DNA of 64,000 nt from Saccharopolyspora aridisoli (GTDB lineage: Bacteria; Actinomycetota; Actinomycetes; Mycobacteriales; Pseudonocardiaceae): assembly GCF_004348445.1 (NCBI RefSeq), contig NZ_SMKV01000005.1:124001-188000 (forward strand). The letters are read 5' to 3'. The position numbers and the translations under genes are program-made. Every line of letters begins with the position of its first letter. Position 1 is the first letter of the stretch. Shown here piece after piece: positions 28,727 to 38,162 of this stretch. The notes below the pieces were generated by a model. That model was not told the origin of the DNA, made no database searches, and was given only the letters and a program-made list of their open reading frames with translations.

Positions 28727-29377
28727 GTGCAAGTCATCATCGACAACCTGCCGCTGTACCTGAGCGGTCTCGTGCGCACGCTGGAGATCTGCCTGCTGGC
28801 GGGTCTGCTCGCGCTGGTCATCGGCACCATCGCGGCGGGCTTCCGGGTCTCCCCGCTACCCCCGCTGCGCGCCGCAGGGACCAGCTGGGTCAACGTGCTG
28901 CGCAACTGCCCGCTGACCGTGGTGCTGTTCTTCATGGCCTTCGGCCTGCCGGAGCTGGGCATCAACGGTTCCTACTTCTGGTTCGGCACCATCGGTCTGG
29001 CGCTGTACACCTCGGCGTTCGTGTGCGAGGCGATCCGAAGCGGCATCAACGCCGTTCCGGCAGGTCAGGCCGAGGCCGCGCGCGCCGTGGGGCTGACCTT
29101 CGGCCAGTCGCTGTCGCTGGTCGTGCTGCCGCAAGCCGTGCGCACGGTGGTTCCGCCGCTGGGCAACGTGATCATCGCGATGATCAAGAACTCGGCGCTG
29201 GTGGGCGCCTTCGGCGTCGGTGGGGACCTGTTCTCGGTCGGTGACACGCTGACCTCGGCGCGCGGCCTGGCCGCACTCCCGGTCCTGATCGGCGTGGTGC
29301 TGTTCTACCTGGCGCTCACCATCCCGGCCGGTCTCCTGCTGGGTTACCTGGAGCGGAAGGTGGCGATCGCGCGATGA
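28727..29377 (+). CDS. gluC: Glutamate ABC transporter permease
   Basis: 216-residue inner-membrane permease with about five helices. It has the EAA coupling loop of amino-acid permeases (SGINAVPAGQAEAARAVGL). GTG at 28727 has GGAGTGG 5 nt upstream, which is better than TTG 28709. The stop overlaps the gluD start (ATGA). It forms a heterodimeric pore with GluD. Confidence 0.92.
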   Translation: MQVIIDNLPLYLSGLVRTLEICLLAGLLALVIGTIAAGFRVSPLPPLRAAGTSWVNVLRNCPLTVVLFFMAFGLPELGINGSYFWFGTIGLALYTSAFVCEAIRSGINAVPAGQAEAARAVGLTFGQSLSLVVLPQAVRTVVPPLGNVIIAMIKNSALVGAFGVGGDLFSVGDTLTSARGLAALPVLIGVVLFYLALTIPAGLLLGYLERKVAIAR

Positions 29378-30234
29378 CCAACGCGGTTCTCTACGAAGCC
29401 CCCGGACCGCAGGCGAAACGACGCTCGCTGGTCGCCAGCGCCGTGGTCGGCCTGCTGCTGCTCGCGGTGGTCGGCTGGGTGCTCTACACGCTGGGCACGC
29501 GAGGGCAGCTGACCGCCGAGAAGTGGGGCCCGCTGCTCGACCCGACCAACGGCACCTTCACGGCGCTGTGGAGCCTGCTGGGCACCGGCCTGCTGGGCAC
29601 CCTCACCGCAGCCGCTCTGGCGATGGTGTTCTCACTGGTCATCGGCACCCTGCTGGCGATCACCCGCGTCGTGAGCGCGCCCTGGTACCGCTGGCTGGTG
29701 GTCGGCGTGGTCGAGCTGCTGCGCGGCATCCCGGTGGTCATCATGGTCTTCTTCGCCTTCCGGGTACTCCCCTCGGTCGGCTTGGACCTCTCGCCGATGT
29801 GGTTCCTGGTGATCGGCCTGACCGCGTACAACTCGGTGATCATCGCCGAGATCGTGCGCGCCGGGATCCTGGCGTTGCCCAAGGGCCAGAGCGAGGCCGC
29901 CTACGCCATCGGCCTGCGCCGCGGTCAGGTGCTGAGTTCGGTTCTGCTGCCGCAGGCGTTCCGGGCGATGCTGCCCGCGCTGATCAGCCAGCTCGTGGTC
30001 ATCGTCAAGGACACCTCGCTGGGCTTCATCGTCGCCTACGTCGACGTGGTGCGTGAGGCGCAGGTGATCATCCAGAACCTCAACAACCCGATCCAGACCT
30101 ACATCGTGGTCGGCGCGATCTTCATCCTCATCAACTACGCGTTGAGCAGGTTGGCGGTCTACACCGAACGCCGCCTCAGCCAAGGCCGCAAGGGCAAGCT
30201 GAGCACGGTCGCGGACACCGGCCGCGACAACTGA
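29374..30234 (+). CDS. gluD: Glutamate ABC transporter permease
   Basis: 286 residues with an N-terminal cytoplasmic tail, a first helix near residues 20-42 and a permease core. The core carries the EAA-type loop RAGILALPKGQSEAAYAIGL. ATG at 29374 overlaps the gluC stop, so the two permeases are made in equal amounts. The operon ends here. An imperfect hairpin (AGGCGCCT/AGGCGCT around 30247-30280) may act as terminator before the convergent binding-protein gene. Confidence 0.92.
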   Translation: MTNAVLYEAPGPQAKRRSLVASAVVGLLLLAVVGWVLYTLGTRGQLTAEKWGPLLDPTNGTFTALWSLLGTGLLGTLTAAALAMVFSLVIGTLLAITRVVSAPWYRWLVVGVVELLRGIPVVIMVFFAFRVLPSVGLDLSPMWFLVIGLTAYNSVIIAEIVRAGILALPKGQSEAAYAIGLRRGQVLSSVLLPQAFRAMLPALISQLVVIVKDTSLGFIVAYVDVVREAQVIIQNLNNPIQTYIVVGAIFILINYALSRLAVYTERRLSQGRKGKLSTVADTGRDN

Positions 30235-30285
30235 TCACAGCGAAGCAGGCGCCTTCGAGACCCGTTCCCGGAGGCGCTCTTCACG

Positions 30286-30882
30286 TCACGGACGAGCCGA
30301 GATCCCCTGGGGTGCCAGGTTCTGGTCGTGGGCTCGTTGCCAGGTGCCGTCAGCGATCGCGGCTCGGAGCATTCCCCGGAGCTCCTCGGCGAGCTCGGGG
30401 TCGTCGGCCTTGACGACCAGGTTCCGCTCGGTGTCGGTGACGGCGTACGGGATCTCAGCGAGCTGCGGGACGTCCGCGGTCCCGCCGAGCAGGACGTCGA
30501 CGTTGCCCGCGGCGACCGCGTCGCGCAGCAGCGTCGGCGGCAGGCGGCGGAACTGCACCTGGGTGTTGGGGTCGAGACCGATGCGGCGGGCGATGTCGCG
30601 GGCGATGTCGACGTCGAAGCCCCGGTACTCGCCCGCGGGGTCGCGAGTGACGAACTTCGGCTGGTCGGCGCGCACACCCACCAGCAGCCGCTTCCGCTGC
30701 TTGATCGCGATCAGCGTCGGCGAGCTGCCCAATTCCACGTCGCCTCCCGCCGAGGCGCTCGGCGGTGCGGCCGGCGCCTCCGGAGCGGGTGCAACCGGTG
30801 GCGGCGGCGCTGCGGGTTCGGCTTGCCCACACCCGGTCAGGACGACGGCCAGTGCCGCCACTGCGAGCAGGCGAATCCTCAC
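30286..30882 (-). CDS. Shortened amino-acid-binding lipoprotein lacking lobe 2
   Basis: 198 residues with a lipoprotein signal (VVLTGC-GQ) and a Pro/Ala-rich linker. Lobe 1 of a family-3 binding protein follows (LLVGVRADQPKFV; GEYRGFDVDIARDIARRIGL; DAVAAGNVDVLLGG). The sequence then jumps from IPYAV straight to VKADDPELAEELRGMLRAAI, the family's final helices. About 100 residues that normally form the second lobe are missing, with no frameshift. GTG at 30882 has GGAGGA upstream. It faces gluABCD and may be a degenerate or repurposed sensor; transport function is doubtful. Confidence 0.75.
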   Translation of the reverse strand: MRIRLLAVAALAVVLTGCGQAEPAAPPPPVAPAPEAPAAPPSASAGGDVELGSSPTLIAIKQRKRLLVGVRADQPKFVTRDPAGEYRGFDVDIARDIARRIGLDPNTQVQFRRLPPTLLRDAVAAGNVDVLLGGTADVPQLAEIPYAVTDTERNLVVKADDPELAEELRGMLRAAIADGTWQRAHDQNLAPQGISARP

Positions 30883-30968
30883 GAGCACTCCTCCACCATC
30901 GGGTCCACCCGACCATGATCGCGCACGGGTGGTGTCCGACGGGATCGAGTTCTCATGCACTGGATCGA

Positions 30969-30998
30969 TTGTGAAATCCAAGCCACACCCACTAGTGT
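30969..30998 (+). promoter_or_regulatory. Promoter of edd-eda
   Basis: TTGTGA (30969-30974), 18 bp, TAGTGT (30993-30998), about 60 bp before the edd start. This is a good match to an actinobacterial housekeeping promoter. Confidence 0.55.
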
Positions 30999-31060
30999 GA
31001 CCCGCGCCATGTGGCGCCAACGTCGTCGCCCGTTTGTCCAGCTCACCATCGGAGGCGATC

Positions 31061-32896
31061 ATGGCGCCACTGCACGCCGTCGTCGAGCAGGTCACCCGCC
31101 GCATCGCAGAACGCAGCGAGCAGACCCGCTCCGCCTACCTCGAACGCATCACCGCCGCAGCTGCGCAAGGCCCGGTCCGGGCCGAACTGCCCTGCAGCAA
31201 CCTCGCGCACGGTTTCGCCGCATGCAGCGGCTCCGACCGGCTCGCGGTGCGCGGCGTCAGCAAGCCCGGGGTGGCGATCGTGTCGGCATACAACGACATG
31301 CTCTCCGCGCACCAGCCCTACAACGAGTTCCCGGCGTGGCTGAAGGACTCGGTGCGCGAAGCGGGCGGTGTCGCGCAGTTCGCGGGCGGTGTACCTGCGA
31401 TGTGCGACGGGATCACCCAGGGCCGCACCGGCATGGAGCTGTCCCTGTTCTCCCGCGACGTGATCGCGATGGCCACCGGCGTTGCGCTGTCCCACGAGAT
31501 GTTCGACGGGGCGCTGATGCTCGGGGTGTGCGACAAGATCGTGCCCGGCCTGCTGATCGGCGCGCTGGCGTTCGGTCACCTCCCGACCCTGCTGGTGCCG
31601 GCCGGACCCATGCCCTCGGGCCTGCCCAACCGCGAGAAGAGCCGCATCCGGCAGCTCTTCGCCGAAGGCAAGGCCACCCGCGAGGACCTGCTGGAGGCCG
31701 AGTCCGCCTCCTACCACTCCCCCGGCACTTGCACGTTCTACGGAACCGCCAACTCCAACCAGCTGGTCGTCGAGGTCATGGGCCTGCACCTGCCCGGCTC
31801 CAGCTTCGTGCCACCGGGCACCCCGCTGCGCAAGGCGCTCACCGAGGAAGCCGGCCGCCAGGTCGTGCGGCTCGGCCAGAACGAGGGGCGCACACCCATC
31901 GGTGAGCTCCTCGACGAGAAGGCGATCGTCAACGCAGTGGTCGCACTGCTGGCCACCGGCGGCTCGACCAACCACACGCTGCACCTGCCGGCCATCGCCG
32001 CGGCCGCGGGCATCGAGCTGACCTGGGACGACTTCTCCGAGCTGTCCGCGGTCGTGCCGTCGCTGGCGAAGGTCTACCCGAACGGATCCGCCGACATCAA
32101 CCACTTCGCGGCGGCCGGTGGCGTGCAGACGCTGATCGGCGAACTGCTCGACGCGGGCCTGCTGCACGCCGACGTCAAGACCGTCGCCGGGCCCGGCCTG
32201 GACCGCTACCGGCAGCAGCCGTTCCTGGACGACGGCGAGCTGGTGTGGCGCGATGGCCCTGCCAAGAGCCTGGACACCGACGTGCTGCGCGGCGTTGACG
32301 ACCCGTTCGCGCCCGACGGCGGACTGCGGGTGCTGGAGGGCAACCTCGGGCGTGCGGTGATCAAGGTGTCGGCGGTGGCCGCCACGCACCGCACCGTCAC
32401 CGCGCCCGCGCGGGTCTTCGACGAACAGCACGACTTCACCGCCGCCTTCTCCGCGGGCGAGATCGACCACGACGTCGTGGTCGTGATCCGCAACCAGGGT
32501 CCGCAGGCCAACGGCATGCCCGAGCTGCACGGCCTCACCCCTGCGCTGGGCGTGCTGATGGATCGCGGGCACCAGGTCGCGCTGGTCACCGACGGCCGGA
32601 TGTCGGGCGCCTCCGGCAAGATCCCGGCCGCCATCCAGCTCACCCCGGAAGCCACTGCGGGCGGACCGCTCTCCCGCATCCAGGACGGCGACGTGATCCG
32701 GCTCGACGCCGACCGGGGCACGCTGGAAGCCCTCGTGCCGGACGACGAGCTCACCGCGCGGCAACCCGCCCGCGGGGCGGACCCGGCACCGTTCGGCACC
32801 GGCCGCGAACTGTTCGCCGCCTTCCGCCAGGCCGTCGGCCGCGCCGACCAAGGCGCGAGCGTGTTCGGGCAGGCGCAACCGCAGGTGCGAGTATGA
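31061..32896 (+). CDS. edd: 6-phosphogluconate dehydratase
   Basis: 611-residue IlvD/Edd-family iron-sulfur dehydratase, first committed enzyme of the Entner-Doudoroff pathway (6-phosphogluconate to KDPG). Hallmarks are the cluster cysteine segments [29 protein letters not shown] and [15 protein letters not shown], plus [10 protein letters not shown] and [18 protein letters not shown] at 31061 has GGAGG 6 nt upstream. The stop overlaps the start of eda, so the pair forms one operon. Confidence 0.95.
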   Translation: MAPLHAVVEQVTRRIAERSEQTRSAYLERITAAAAQGPVRAELPCSNLAHGFAACSGSDRLAVRGVSKPGVAIVSAYNDMLSAHQPYNEFPAWLKDSVREAGGVAQFAGGVPAMCDGITQGRTGMELSLFSRDVIAMATGVALSHEMFDGALMLGVCDKIVPGLLIGALAFGHLPTLLVPAGPMPSGLPNREKSRIRQLFAEGKATREDLLEAESASYHSPGTCTFYGTANSNQLVVEVMGLHLPGSSFVPPGTPLRKALTEEAGRQVVRLGQNEGRTPIGELLDEKAIVNAVVALLATGGSTNHTLHLPAIAAAAGIELTWDDFSELSAVVPSLAKVYPNGSADINHFAAAGGVQTLIGELLDAGLLHADVKTVAGPGLDRYRQQPFLDDGELVWRDGPAKSLDTDVLRGVDDPFAPDGGLRVLEGNLGRAVIKVSAVAATHRTVTAPARVFDEQHDFTAAFSAGEIDHDVVVVIRNQGPQANGMPELHGLTPALGVLMDRGHQVALVTDGRMSGASGKIPAAIQLTPEATAGGPLSRIQDGDVIRLDADRGTLEALVPDDELTARQPARGADPAPFGTGRELFAAFRQAVGRADQGASVFGQAQPQVRV

Positions 32897-33561
32897 CCAG
32901 CGGCGGAACCACCGCCCCGACGCGATTGGACGAGCAGATGAACACCGCAGCCGACGTCTTCGACCTGGCGCCCGTGGTGCCGGTCGTGGCCCTCGACGAC
33001 GCCGAGCACGCCGTCCCGCTGGCCGAAGCGCTGCTGCGCGGCGGAATCCGGACCATCGAGGTCACCCTGCGCACTCCGGCCGGTCTCCCGGCCATCGAAC
33101 GCATCGCGGCCGAGGTGCCCGACATGGTCGCCGGGGCGGGCACGATCACCGAGGTGGGCCAGGCCAAGCAGGCCGCTGACGCCGGTGCCCGCTACCTGGT
33201 CACCCCCGGCACCACCGACCGGTTGCTGGACGACCTGGACGCCTCCGGAGTGCCGTACCTGGCGGGTGCCGGAACGGTGTCCGAGGCGATGCGGCTGGCC
33301 GAGCGCGGGGCGAGCGCGATGAAGTTCTTCCCCGCCGAGCCAAGCGGTGGGGTGCCGTTCCTCAAGGGCATCGCCGGACCCCTGCCGCAACTGCGGTTCT
33401 GCCCGACAGGTGGGATCAGCCCGGCGACCGCGCCGGACTACCTGGCGCTGCCCAACGTCGGCTGCGTCGGCGGCTCCTGGCTCGCTCCGAAGGACCTGCT
33501 GGCCGCGGGCGAGTGGGCGAAGATCGAGCAGCTGGCCGCCGAGGCCGCCGCACTGCGCTGA
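32893..33561 (+). CDS. eda: KDPG aldolase
   Basis: 222-residue class I aldolase that splits 2-keto-3-deoxy-6-phosphogluconate into pyruvate and glyceraldehyde-3-phosphate. The catalytic Glu is in [11 protein letters not shown] and the Schiff-base Lys in [10 protein letters not shown] leader of about 30 residues precedes the core; an internal ATG at 32938 could be the true start, but the ATGA overlap with edd favours 32893. The operon ends in a strong hairpin. Confidence 0.93.
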   Translation: MTSGGTTAPTRLDEQMNTAADVFDLAPVVPVVALDDAEHAVPLAEALLRGGIRTIEVTLRTPAGLPAIERIAAEVPDMVAGAGTITEVGQAKQAADAGARYLVTPGTTDRLLDDLDASGVPYLAGAGTVSEAMRLAERGASAMKFFPAEPSGGVPFLKGIAGPLPQLRFCPTGGISPATAPDYLALPNVGCVGGSWLAPKDLLAAGEWAKIEQLAAEAAALR

Positions 33562-33566
33562 TGCTC

Positions 33567-33592
33567 GGGGCGCCCGCACGGGCGGGCGCCCC
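33567..33592. terminator. Bidirectional terminator between eda and the HAD gene
   Basis: An 11-bp perfect GC stem (33567-33577 with 33582-33592) and 4-nt loop, between convergent stops at 33561 and 33598. Confidence 0.8.
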
Positions 33593-33597
33593 CGGCT

Positions 33598-34257
33598 TCA
33601 CGCCGCGAGCAGCTCGAGAGCCTCCGGGATCGAGTCCACGACCGGGTATCCGGACTTCTCCAGCTTGCGGCGGTCCATCACACCGGTCGTCACCAGAACG
33701 CACTGCGCACCGGCCTGTTCGGCCGCGTGGGCGTCGTCGAGGACATCGCCGATGAGCACCACCTCGGCCGGATCGAGCTCTTGCACCTTGAGGTGGGCGC
33801 GCAGGTGCTCGTCCTTGGAGCCGCCTCCCACCGAGGTGCGCAGGCCGTCCATCCGATCGAAGAACTCGTGCAGGCCGCGGGCCGTGACGAGCTCGACCAG
33901 CTCGTCGTGGAACCACATCGACAGCAGCGACTGGGACCGGCCGGTCGCCGCCCAGTCCTCCAGCACGTGCGGCACGCCCTCGGTCATGCCGCAGGAATCC
34001 AGCAGATCCCGGTAAGCGACGTGGTAGAGCTCGTCGACGCGGGCCCAGTCGTCCTCGGTGATCACTTGCCGCAGGAGTGTTTCGTAGCAGGTGCGCAGCG
34101 GCCGGCTGTAGATCGCGCGCCACTCGTCGATGTCGATGTGCTCCCGGTCGAACCGGGAGCACACACTGTTCACCGCGGACACCACCGCGTGGTTGTCGTC
34201 AAGAAGTGTTCCGTTCCAGTCCCACACGATGTGCTGCGGGCTCCTCGACTTCGTCAT
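33598..34257 (-). CDS. HAD-family hydrolase (phosphoglycolate-phosphatase-like)
   Basis: 219-residue phosphatase-type HAD protein. Motif I is VWDWNGTLLDD with an alpha-helical cap after it, motif II is SLLSMW, and motifs III/IV are KDEHLRAHL and VLIGDVLDDAHAA. ATG at 34257 opens the domain directly; the frame extends to 34299 without reason. The substrate is unknown; small phosphate esters are likely. It stands upstream of nothing and converges on eda. Confidence 0.85.
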   Translation of the reverse strand: MTKSRSPQHIVWDWNGTLLDDNHAVVSAVNSVCSRFDREHIDIDEWRAIYSRPLRTCYETLLRQVITEDDWARVDELYHVAYRDLLDSCGMTEGVPHVLEDWAATGRSQSLLSMWFHDELVELVTARGLHEFFDRMDGLRTSVGGGSKDEHLRAHLKVQELDPAEVVLIGDVLDDAHAAEQAGAQCVLVTTGVMDRRKLEKSGYPVVDSIPEALELLAA

Positions 34258-34493
34258 GACCAAGGACCCTACGATGCGCCACCGGGTTCTGGTACCCACG
34301 TCCCACAGTCAGATCGGTCCGGAGAAGTAGGCGATCTCCTCAGCTGCGAACGTCGGCTGCACGCTGAGGTTCGTCGAGCGCGACCGGCGTCCGCTGCGCC
34401 GGTCCACGCGGCGCGCTGAAGCCTGGGGAGAGCGACCAGCCCCGCTCACGGGATTCACCCGGTTTCCCCCCAACGGCCCAGAATCCGCGGGTG

Positions 34494-35084
34494 TCAGGAG
34501 GAGTCGGAGCCCGCTGCGTCGCCGACGTCCTCGATCTCCTCCTTGACGATGCGGTAGGCCAGGCCTTCGGAGTAGCCCTTGCGGGCGAGCATGCCGACCA
34601 GGCGGCGCACCTTCGCGGTGTAGTCGAGCGATCCCGTGCTGCGCAGCTTGCGCTGCACCAGTTCGCGAGCGCGCTCGGCCTCGGCATCGTTGTCCACGCT
34701 GGAAAGAGCCGATTCCACGAGGTGCTCCTCGACACCTTTGCGCCGCAGCTCGAAACCCAGCGCCTTGCGGCCCAGGCCTTGGGAGCGCTGGCGCTGGTTC
34801 ACCCATTCCTCGGCGAACGAGGCGTCGTCGATGAGGCCCGCGTCGACGAACTTCTGCAGCACTCCGTCGGCGATGTCCTCGTCGATGTCCTTGCGCAGCA
34901 ACGCCTGCCGCAGTTCGAGCCGACTGCGAGCACGACTGGCCAGCAACCGGTACACGATGTCGCGGGCCTGGGCAGCGGGGTCCTCGGGCTTGCGGGGTGG
35001 CTTCTTCTCCGACGCCTCGCCGTCGCGAGGTTCGCCGCCGGGGGCGCGACGACCGCTCCCCCGGCGCGTTCCTTCGTCGTTCAT
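34494..35084 (-). CDS. recX: Regulatory protein RecX
   Basis: 196 residues. A disordered charged N-terminus of about 35 residues is followed by the three-repeat RecX helical fold (YRLLASRARSRLELRQALLR; VDAGLIDDASFAEEWV; GLGRKALGFELRRKGV). RecX binds RecA filaments and limits their activity. ATG at 35084 is 17 bp after the recA stop; an upstream TTG at 35093 is possible. The two are co-transcribed, as in other actinobacteria. The 236 bp downstream (34258-34493) hold no gene. Confidence 0.93.
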   Translation of the reverse strand: MNDEGTRRGSGRRAPGGEPRDGEASEKKPPRKPEDPAAQARDIVYRLLASRARSRLELRQALLRKDIDEDIADGVLQKFVDAGLIDDASFAEEWVNQRQRSQGLGRKALGFELRRKGVEEHLVESALSSVDNDAEAERARELVQRKLRSTGSLDYTAKVRRLVGMLARKGYSEGLAYRIVKEEIEDVGDAAGSDSS

Positions 35085-35101
35085 CCGTGCCAAGGCGTCG
35101 A

Positions 35102-36157
35102 TCAGAACTCGACCGGCGCCGGCTCGGCGGCGCTGTCACCGCTCGCGGCGTCGAGGGTGGCGCCGATGCCGAGCTTCTCCTTGATCCGCTTCTCGATCTC
35201 GTTGGCCACGTCGGGGTTCTCCCGCATGAACTTGCGGGCGTTCTCCTTGCCCTGGCCAAGCTGGTCGCCCTCGTAGGTGTACCAGGCGCCCGACTTGCGG
35301 ATGATGCCCTGCTCGACACCCATGTCGATCAGCGAGCCCTCGCGGCTGATGCCGATGCCGTAGATGATGTCGAACTCGGCCTGCTTGAACGGCGGTGCGA
35401 CCTTGTTCTTGACGACCTTCACGCGGGTCCGGTTGCCGACCGCGTCAGAGCCGTCCTTGAGCGTCTCGATCCGGCGCACGTCCAGTCGCACCGAGGAGTA
35501 GAACTTCAGCGCCTTACCACCGGTGGTGGTCTCCGGGGAGCCGAACATGACGCCGACCTTCTCGCGGAGCTGGTTGATGAAGATCGCGGTGGTCTTGGCG
35601 TTGTACAGCGCGGAGGTCAGCTTCCGCAGCGCCTGGCTCATCAGACGGGCCTGCAGACCCACGTGGCTGTCGCCCATCTCGCCCTCGATCTCGGCGCGCG
35701 GCACCAGCGCGGCCACCGAGTCGATGACGATGACGTCCAGCGCGCCGGAGCGGATCAGCATGTCCGCGATCTCCAGCGCCTGCTCACCGGTGTCCGGCTG
35801 GGAAACCAGCAGCGCATCGGTGTCCACGCCGATCGCCTTGGCGTACTCCGGGTCCAGCGCGTGCTCGGCGTCGACGAAGGCCGCCGTGCCGCCGAGCTTC
35901 TGGGCGTTGGCCACGGCGTGCAGGGCGACCGAGGTCTTACCGCTGCTCTCCGGGCCGTAGATCTCCACGACACGACCGCGCGGCAGGCCGCCGATGCCCA
36001 GTGCGACGTCCAGCGAGATGGAGCCGGTAGGAATGACCTCGACCGGCGGCCGCGAGTCGTCGCCGAGCCGCATGACCGATCCCTTGCCGAACTGCTTGTC
36101 GATCTGAGCGAGCGCCAGCTCCAGCGCCTTGCCCTTGTCCGGTGTCGCTGCTGCCAT
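35102..36157 (-). CDS. recA: Recombinase RecA
   Basis: 351-residue DNA-strand-exchange ATPase and co-protease for LexA. Walker A is [10 protein letters not shown], Walker [13 protein letters not shown], with the [12 protein letters not shown] region of loop 2. No intein is present, unlike M. tuberculosis RecA. ATG at 36157 has GAGGTGG 7 nt upstream. Upstream lie a RecA-NDp promoter motif and, further out, an SOS box, giving the two-promoter damage control known from mycobacteria. Confidence 0.98.
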   Translation of the reverse strand: MAAATPDKGKALELALAQIDKQFGKGSVMRLGDDSRPPVEVIPTGSISLDVALGIGGLPRGRVVEIYGPESSGKTSVALHAVANAQKLGGTAAFVDAEHALDPEYAKAIGVDTDALLVSQPDTGEQALEIADMLIRSGALDVIVIDSVAALVPRAEIEGEMGDSHVGLQARLMSQALRKLTSALYNAKTTAIFINQLREKVGVMFGSPETTTGGKALKFYSSVRLDVRRIETLKDGSDAVGNRTRVKVVKNKVAPPFKQAEFDIIYGIGISREGSLIDMGVEQGIIRKSGAWYTYEGDQLGQGKENARKFMRENPDVANEIEKRIKEKLGIGATLDAASGDSAAEPAPVEF

Positions 36158-36235
36158 CGGGGTCCACCTCGGTGAAGTCTTCGAGTCGGGTCTTCGGGCG
36201 ACTCTCTTGGGAGCGAGTCGTTCACGTCGTTTCAG

Positions 36236-36258
36236 ACGCTACGGGCTGGGACCGACAA
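36236..36258 (-). promoter_or_regulatory. RecA-NDp (PafBC-type) promoter of recA
   Basis: On the minus strand: TTGTCGGTC, 8 bp, TAGCGT, fitting tTGTCRgtg-N8-TAnnnT at all but one position. It is centred about 90 bp upstream of the recA start. This is the LexA-independent damage promoter class described for mycobacterial recA. Confidence 0.75.
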
Positions 36259-36308
36259 TCCGACTCGCGGGGTTTGCGGCTCTTCCCGGTCCCGTGGCGC
36301 CATACTAA

Positions 36309-36324
36309 GCGAACGGATGTTCGA
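36309..36324. promoter_or_regulatory. SOS box upstream of recA
   Basis: GCGAACGGATGTTCGA matches TCGAAC-N4-GTTCGA except at the first base. It lies 152 bp upstream of recA and 104 bp upstream of the divergent DUF4383 gene, so it could serve either or both. Confidence 0.75.
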
Positions 36325-36427
36325 GCGTCAGGCCGACACGCCGGATGCGTCACCTGGTCGAGTGACAGTGCGATCAGCGCGCGACAGGTGGACACTCGGG
36401 ACTACCTCGCTCGCAGGAGGTGCCGAA

Positions 36428-37159
36428 ATGCGCATGGATCGCTACCTACCACCGGAACACCCGCTGAACCGCTTCTACCGGATCGCCGCGGCCGTGTTCG
36501 GGGCGTGCCTGATGGCCTTCGGTGTGCTCGGGCTCGCCAACCGGGTCCCGCTGCTCACCACCGACGGAGTCGACGTGCTGGGACTGTCCAGCAACGGCCT
36601 GCTCGCCGTGGTGTCTATCGTCGTCGGCGCCATCCTGGTCGCCGCCGCGGCCTGGGGCGGCCCCGTCGCCTCCACCACGACGGCCGCCATCGGGGTGCTG
36701 TTCTTCCTGTCCGGTCTGATCAACCTCGGCCTGCTCAACACCCCGTGGAACGTGTTCGCATTCGAGATGCGCAACGTGCTGTTCAGCCTCGTCGCGGGTC
36801 TGGTGCTGATGTTCTTCGGCTTCTACGGCCGGGTCAGCGGCGGACTCCCCGACGACAACCCCTACGTGCGCTACCGCCACGACGAACCGCCGGTCCAGGA
36901 GGACTCCCGGTCGGTGATCGCCGACGAGCGGCGGATCTCCGAACTGGAACCGATGTGCGCCGACGAACTCGCTGTCGCGGAGAATCACGCCACGCCTGAG
37001 CAGCGACGACGGGTCACGGCGGACCGGCTCGAGCACATGCGCCAGGAGCGGCGCCGCGCCTACGCCCACTACCGCGAATCTGGGCGCACCGAGCAGCAGC
37101 AGCTCAGCGCCCAGAACCCGTGGGCCGACTTCCAGCAGGAGGACGAGGCCCGGAGCTGA
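36428..37159 (+). CDS. DUF4383 membrane protein
   Basis: 243 residues. Four membrane helices (about 16-36, 55-75, 80-102 and 112-132) form a DUF4383 domain, followed by a long charged cytoplasmic tail (about 140-243) rich in Arg/Glu/Gln. The family function is unknown. ATG at 36428 has AGGAGG 6 nt upstream. It is divergent from recA and shares the region that contains the SOS box, so damage control is possible but unproven. The 180 bp after it (37160-37340) contain no gene. Confidence 0.8.
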   Translation: MRMDRYLPPEHPLNRFYRIAAAVFGACLMAFGVLGLANRVPLLTTDGVDVLGLSSNGLLAVVSIVVGAILVAAAAWGGPVASTTTAAIGVLFFLSGLINLGLLNTPWNVFAFEMRNVLFSLVAGLVLMFFGFYGRVSGGLPDDNPYVRYRHDEPPVQEDSRSVIADERRISELEPMCADELAVAENHATPEQRRRVTADRLEHMRQERRRAYAHYRESGRTEQQQLSAQNPWADFQQEDEARS

Positions 37160-37340
37160 GAGCTGTGGAGCAATGCGGCGAAGCCGCCGCTGTTCCCGGT
37201 CCGCGGGGTCTCCAGCGGTCTCGGGGCGAGGGCACCGCGACGCCGTGCACTGGGCATGCATGAGCCGTGGCCTGCGGAGTCCGCCAAGCCGCGTCTTGTT
37301 CCGCCACCGGCACAGCTGAGCGAGGCGATCTCAACAACCC

Positions 37341-37535
37341 CTAGCGGCGTTCGGGCGGGACCTCGAAGGTCTCGCAGACCGCGGCCCAGACCTCCTTGGT
37401 CGTGTAGCCGTCCTCCAGGGCCTGGTCCACGGTGCGCCCTCCGAGGGCCGAGAACACGTGATCCTGGGAGAGCATCTCGGCCCGGACCCTGCCGAACTCC
37501 TCGGCCATGCGTTGGCGGAAAGCGGTGTGGCGCAT
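37341..37535 (-). CDS. DUF3046 protein
   Basis: 64 residues, the whole DUF3046 family (MRHTAFRQRMAEEFG; ALGGRTVDQALEDGYTTKEV). It is a small helical protein of unknown function that sits near recA-recX in many actinobacteria (Rv2738c in M. tuberculosis). ATG at 37535 is the family start. Confidence 0.88.
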   Translation of the reverse strand: MRHTAFRQRMAEEFGRVRAEMLSQDHVFSALGGRTVDQALEDGYTTKEVWAAVCETFEVPPERR

Positions 37536-37572
37536 CGTCGACCAGCCTACGTGGCGCCCGTACGCTGGTGGT

Positions 37573-37695
37573 GTGCTGCTCCTGCAGACCGATCCGACCG
37601 GTATGTCCACGCCGCTGGGCCAAGTGGTGATCGCCGCGACCCTCTTGGCCGTGATCGCGCTGGCCGTCCGCTTCCTCTGGCAGAACCGGAAGTGA
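37573..37695 (+). CDS. Short single-pass membrane protein
   Basis: 40 residues from GTG 37573 with one helix (GQVVIAATLLAVIALAVRFLW) and a basic tail (QNRK). A -10-like TACGCT ends 6 nt before the GTG, so the gene may be leaderless. It is divergent from DUF3046. An internal ATG at 37603 would leave only 30 residues. No family recognised. Confidence 0.5.
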   Translation: MLLLQTDPTGMSTPLGQVVIAATLLAVIALAVRFLWQNRK

Positions 37696-37773
37696 ACGGC
37701 GCCACCCCCACGGCCCCGTTGACCTCGGGTCGGACGAGCGTCATCACCAGCACCGATCGCCGGTGGTGGGCCC

Positions 37774-37787
37774 ACCATGGGGAGCTC
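37774..37787. repeat. 14-bp perfect palindrome beside the TnpB relic
   Basis: TGGTGGGCCCACCA. It is close to one edge of the decayed transposon and could be part of its end or target region. Confidence 0.3.
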
Positions 37788-37794
37788 GACCGCT

Positions 37795-38150
37795 CCCCTC
37801 CCTGAGGGGGTGGATTTCCATCGAGCTCGCGCTCGACAGTTCCTGCTCCCCGTTCGGGGGGAATCCCGTTGAGGTCTTGCACCAGTTCCACAGGCCGTCA
37901 CGCCAGCGGTACTTGAACGCGGAGTGCCCTGGCACCCAGGGGCGAAGTTGTGGACCTCCCGGAGGCAACCGATGGCACGCGGCAGCTCCGCAGCCTGCCC
38001 CGCATGGGGTGGAAGCGCTATTGCACGCCCGCTCCACCTGCGTCGTACTCGCGCCTCACGAGATATGACGTCAACCTGTAAGCGCCGATCTCTGGTCACG
38101 AACAACACTCGGGTTCGGCTCCCCCGCCCGCCTGAAGGCGGGCGTCACGC
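37795..38150 (-). mobile_element. Decayed TnpB (IS200/IS605-type) element
   Basis: The minus strand holds HAGQAAELPRAIGCLREVHN, which resembles the N-terminal PT-x-GQ-x3-L...-GC-x-R-x-V-x-N motif of TnpB/OrfB proteins. It is followed by frameshifts; the rest of the protein is missing. Both edges carry hairpins like IS605-type ends: CGCCCGCC-TGAA-GGCGGGCG at 38125-38144, and CCCCTC-cct-GAGGGG at 37795-37809, with another small one at 37848-37859. No intact gene exists in 37696-38162. It is a dead remnant directly in front of lhr. Confidence 0.45.
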
Positions 38151-38162
38151 CGATTGGATCCG

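Noticed and set aside
34309..35319. Long minus-strand frame spanning recX and the end of recA
   Set aside because: It overlaps recX and recA out of frame with Arg/Ser-rich low-complexity translation. recX is plainly the real gene.
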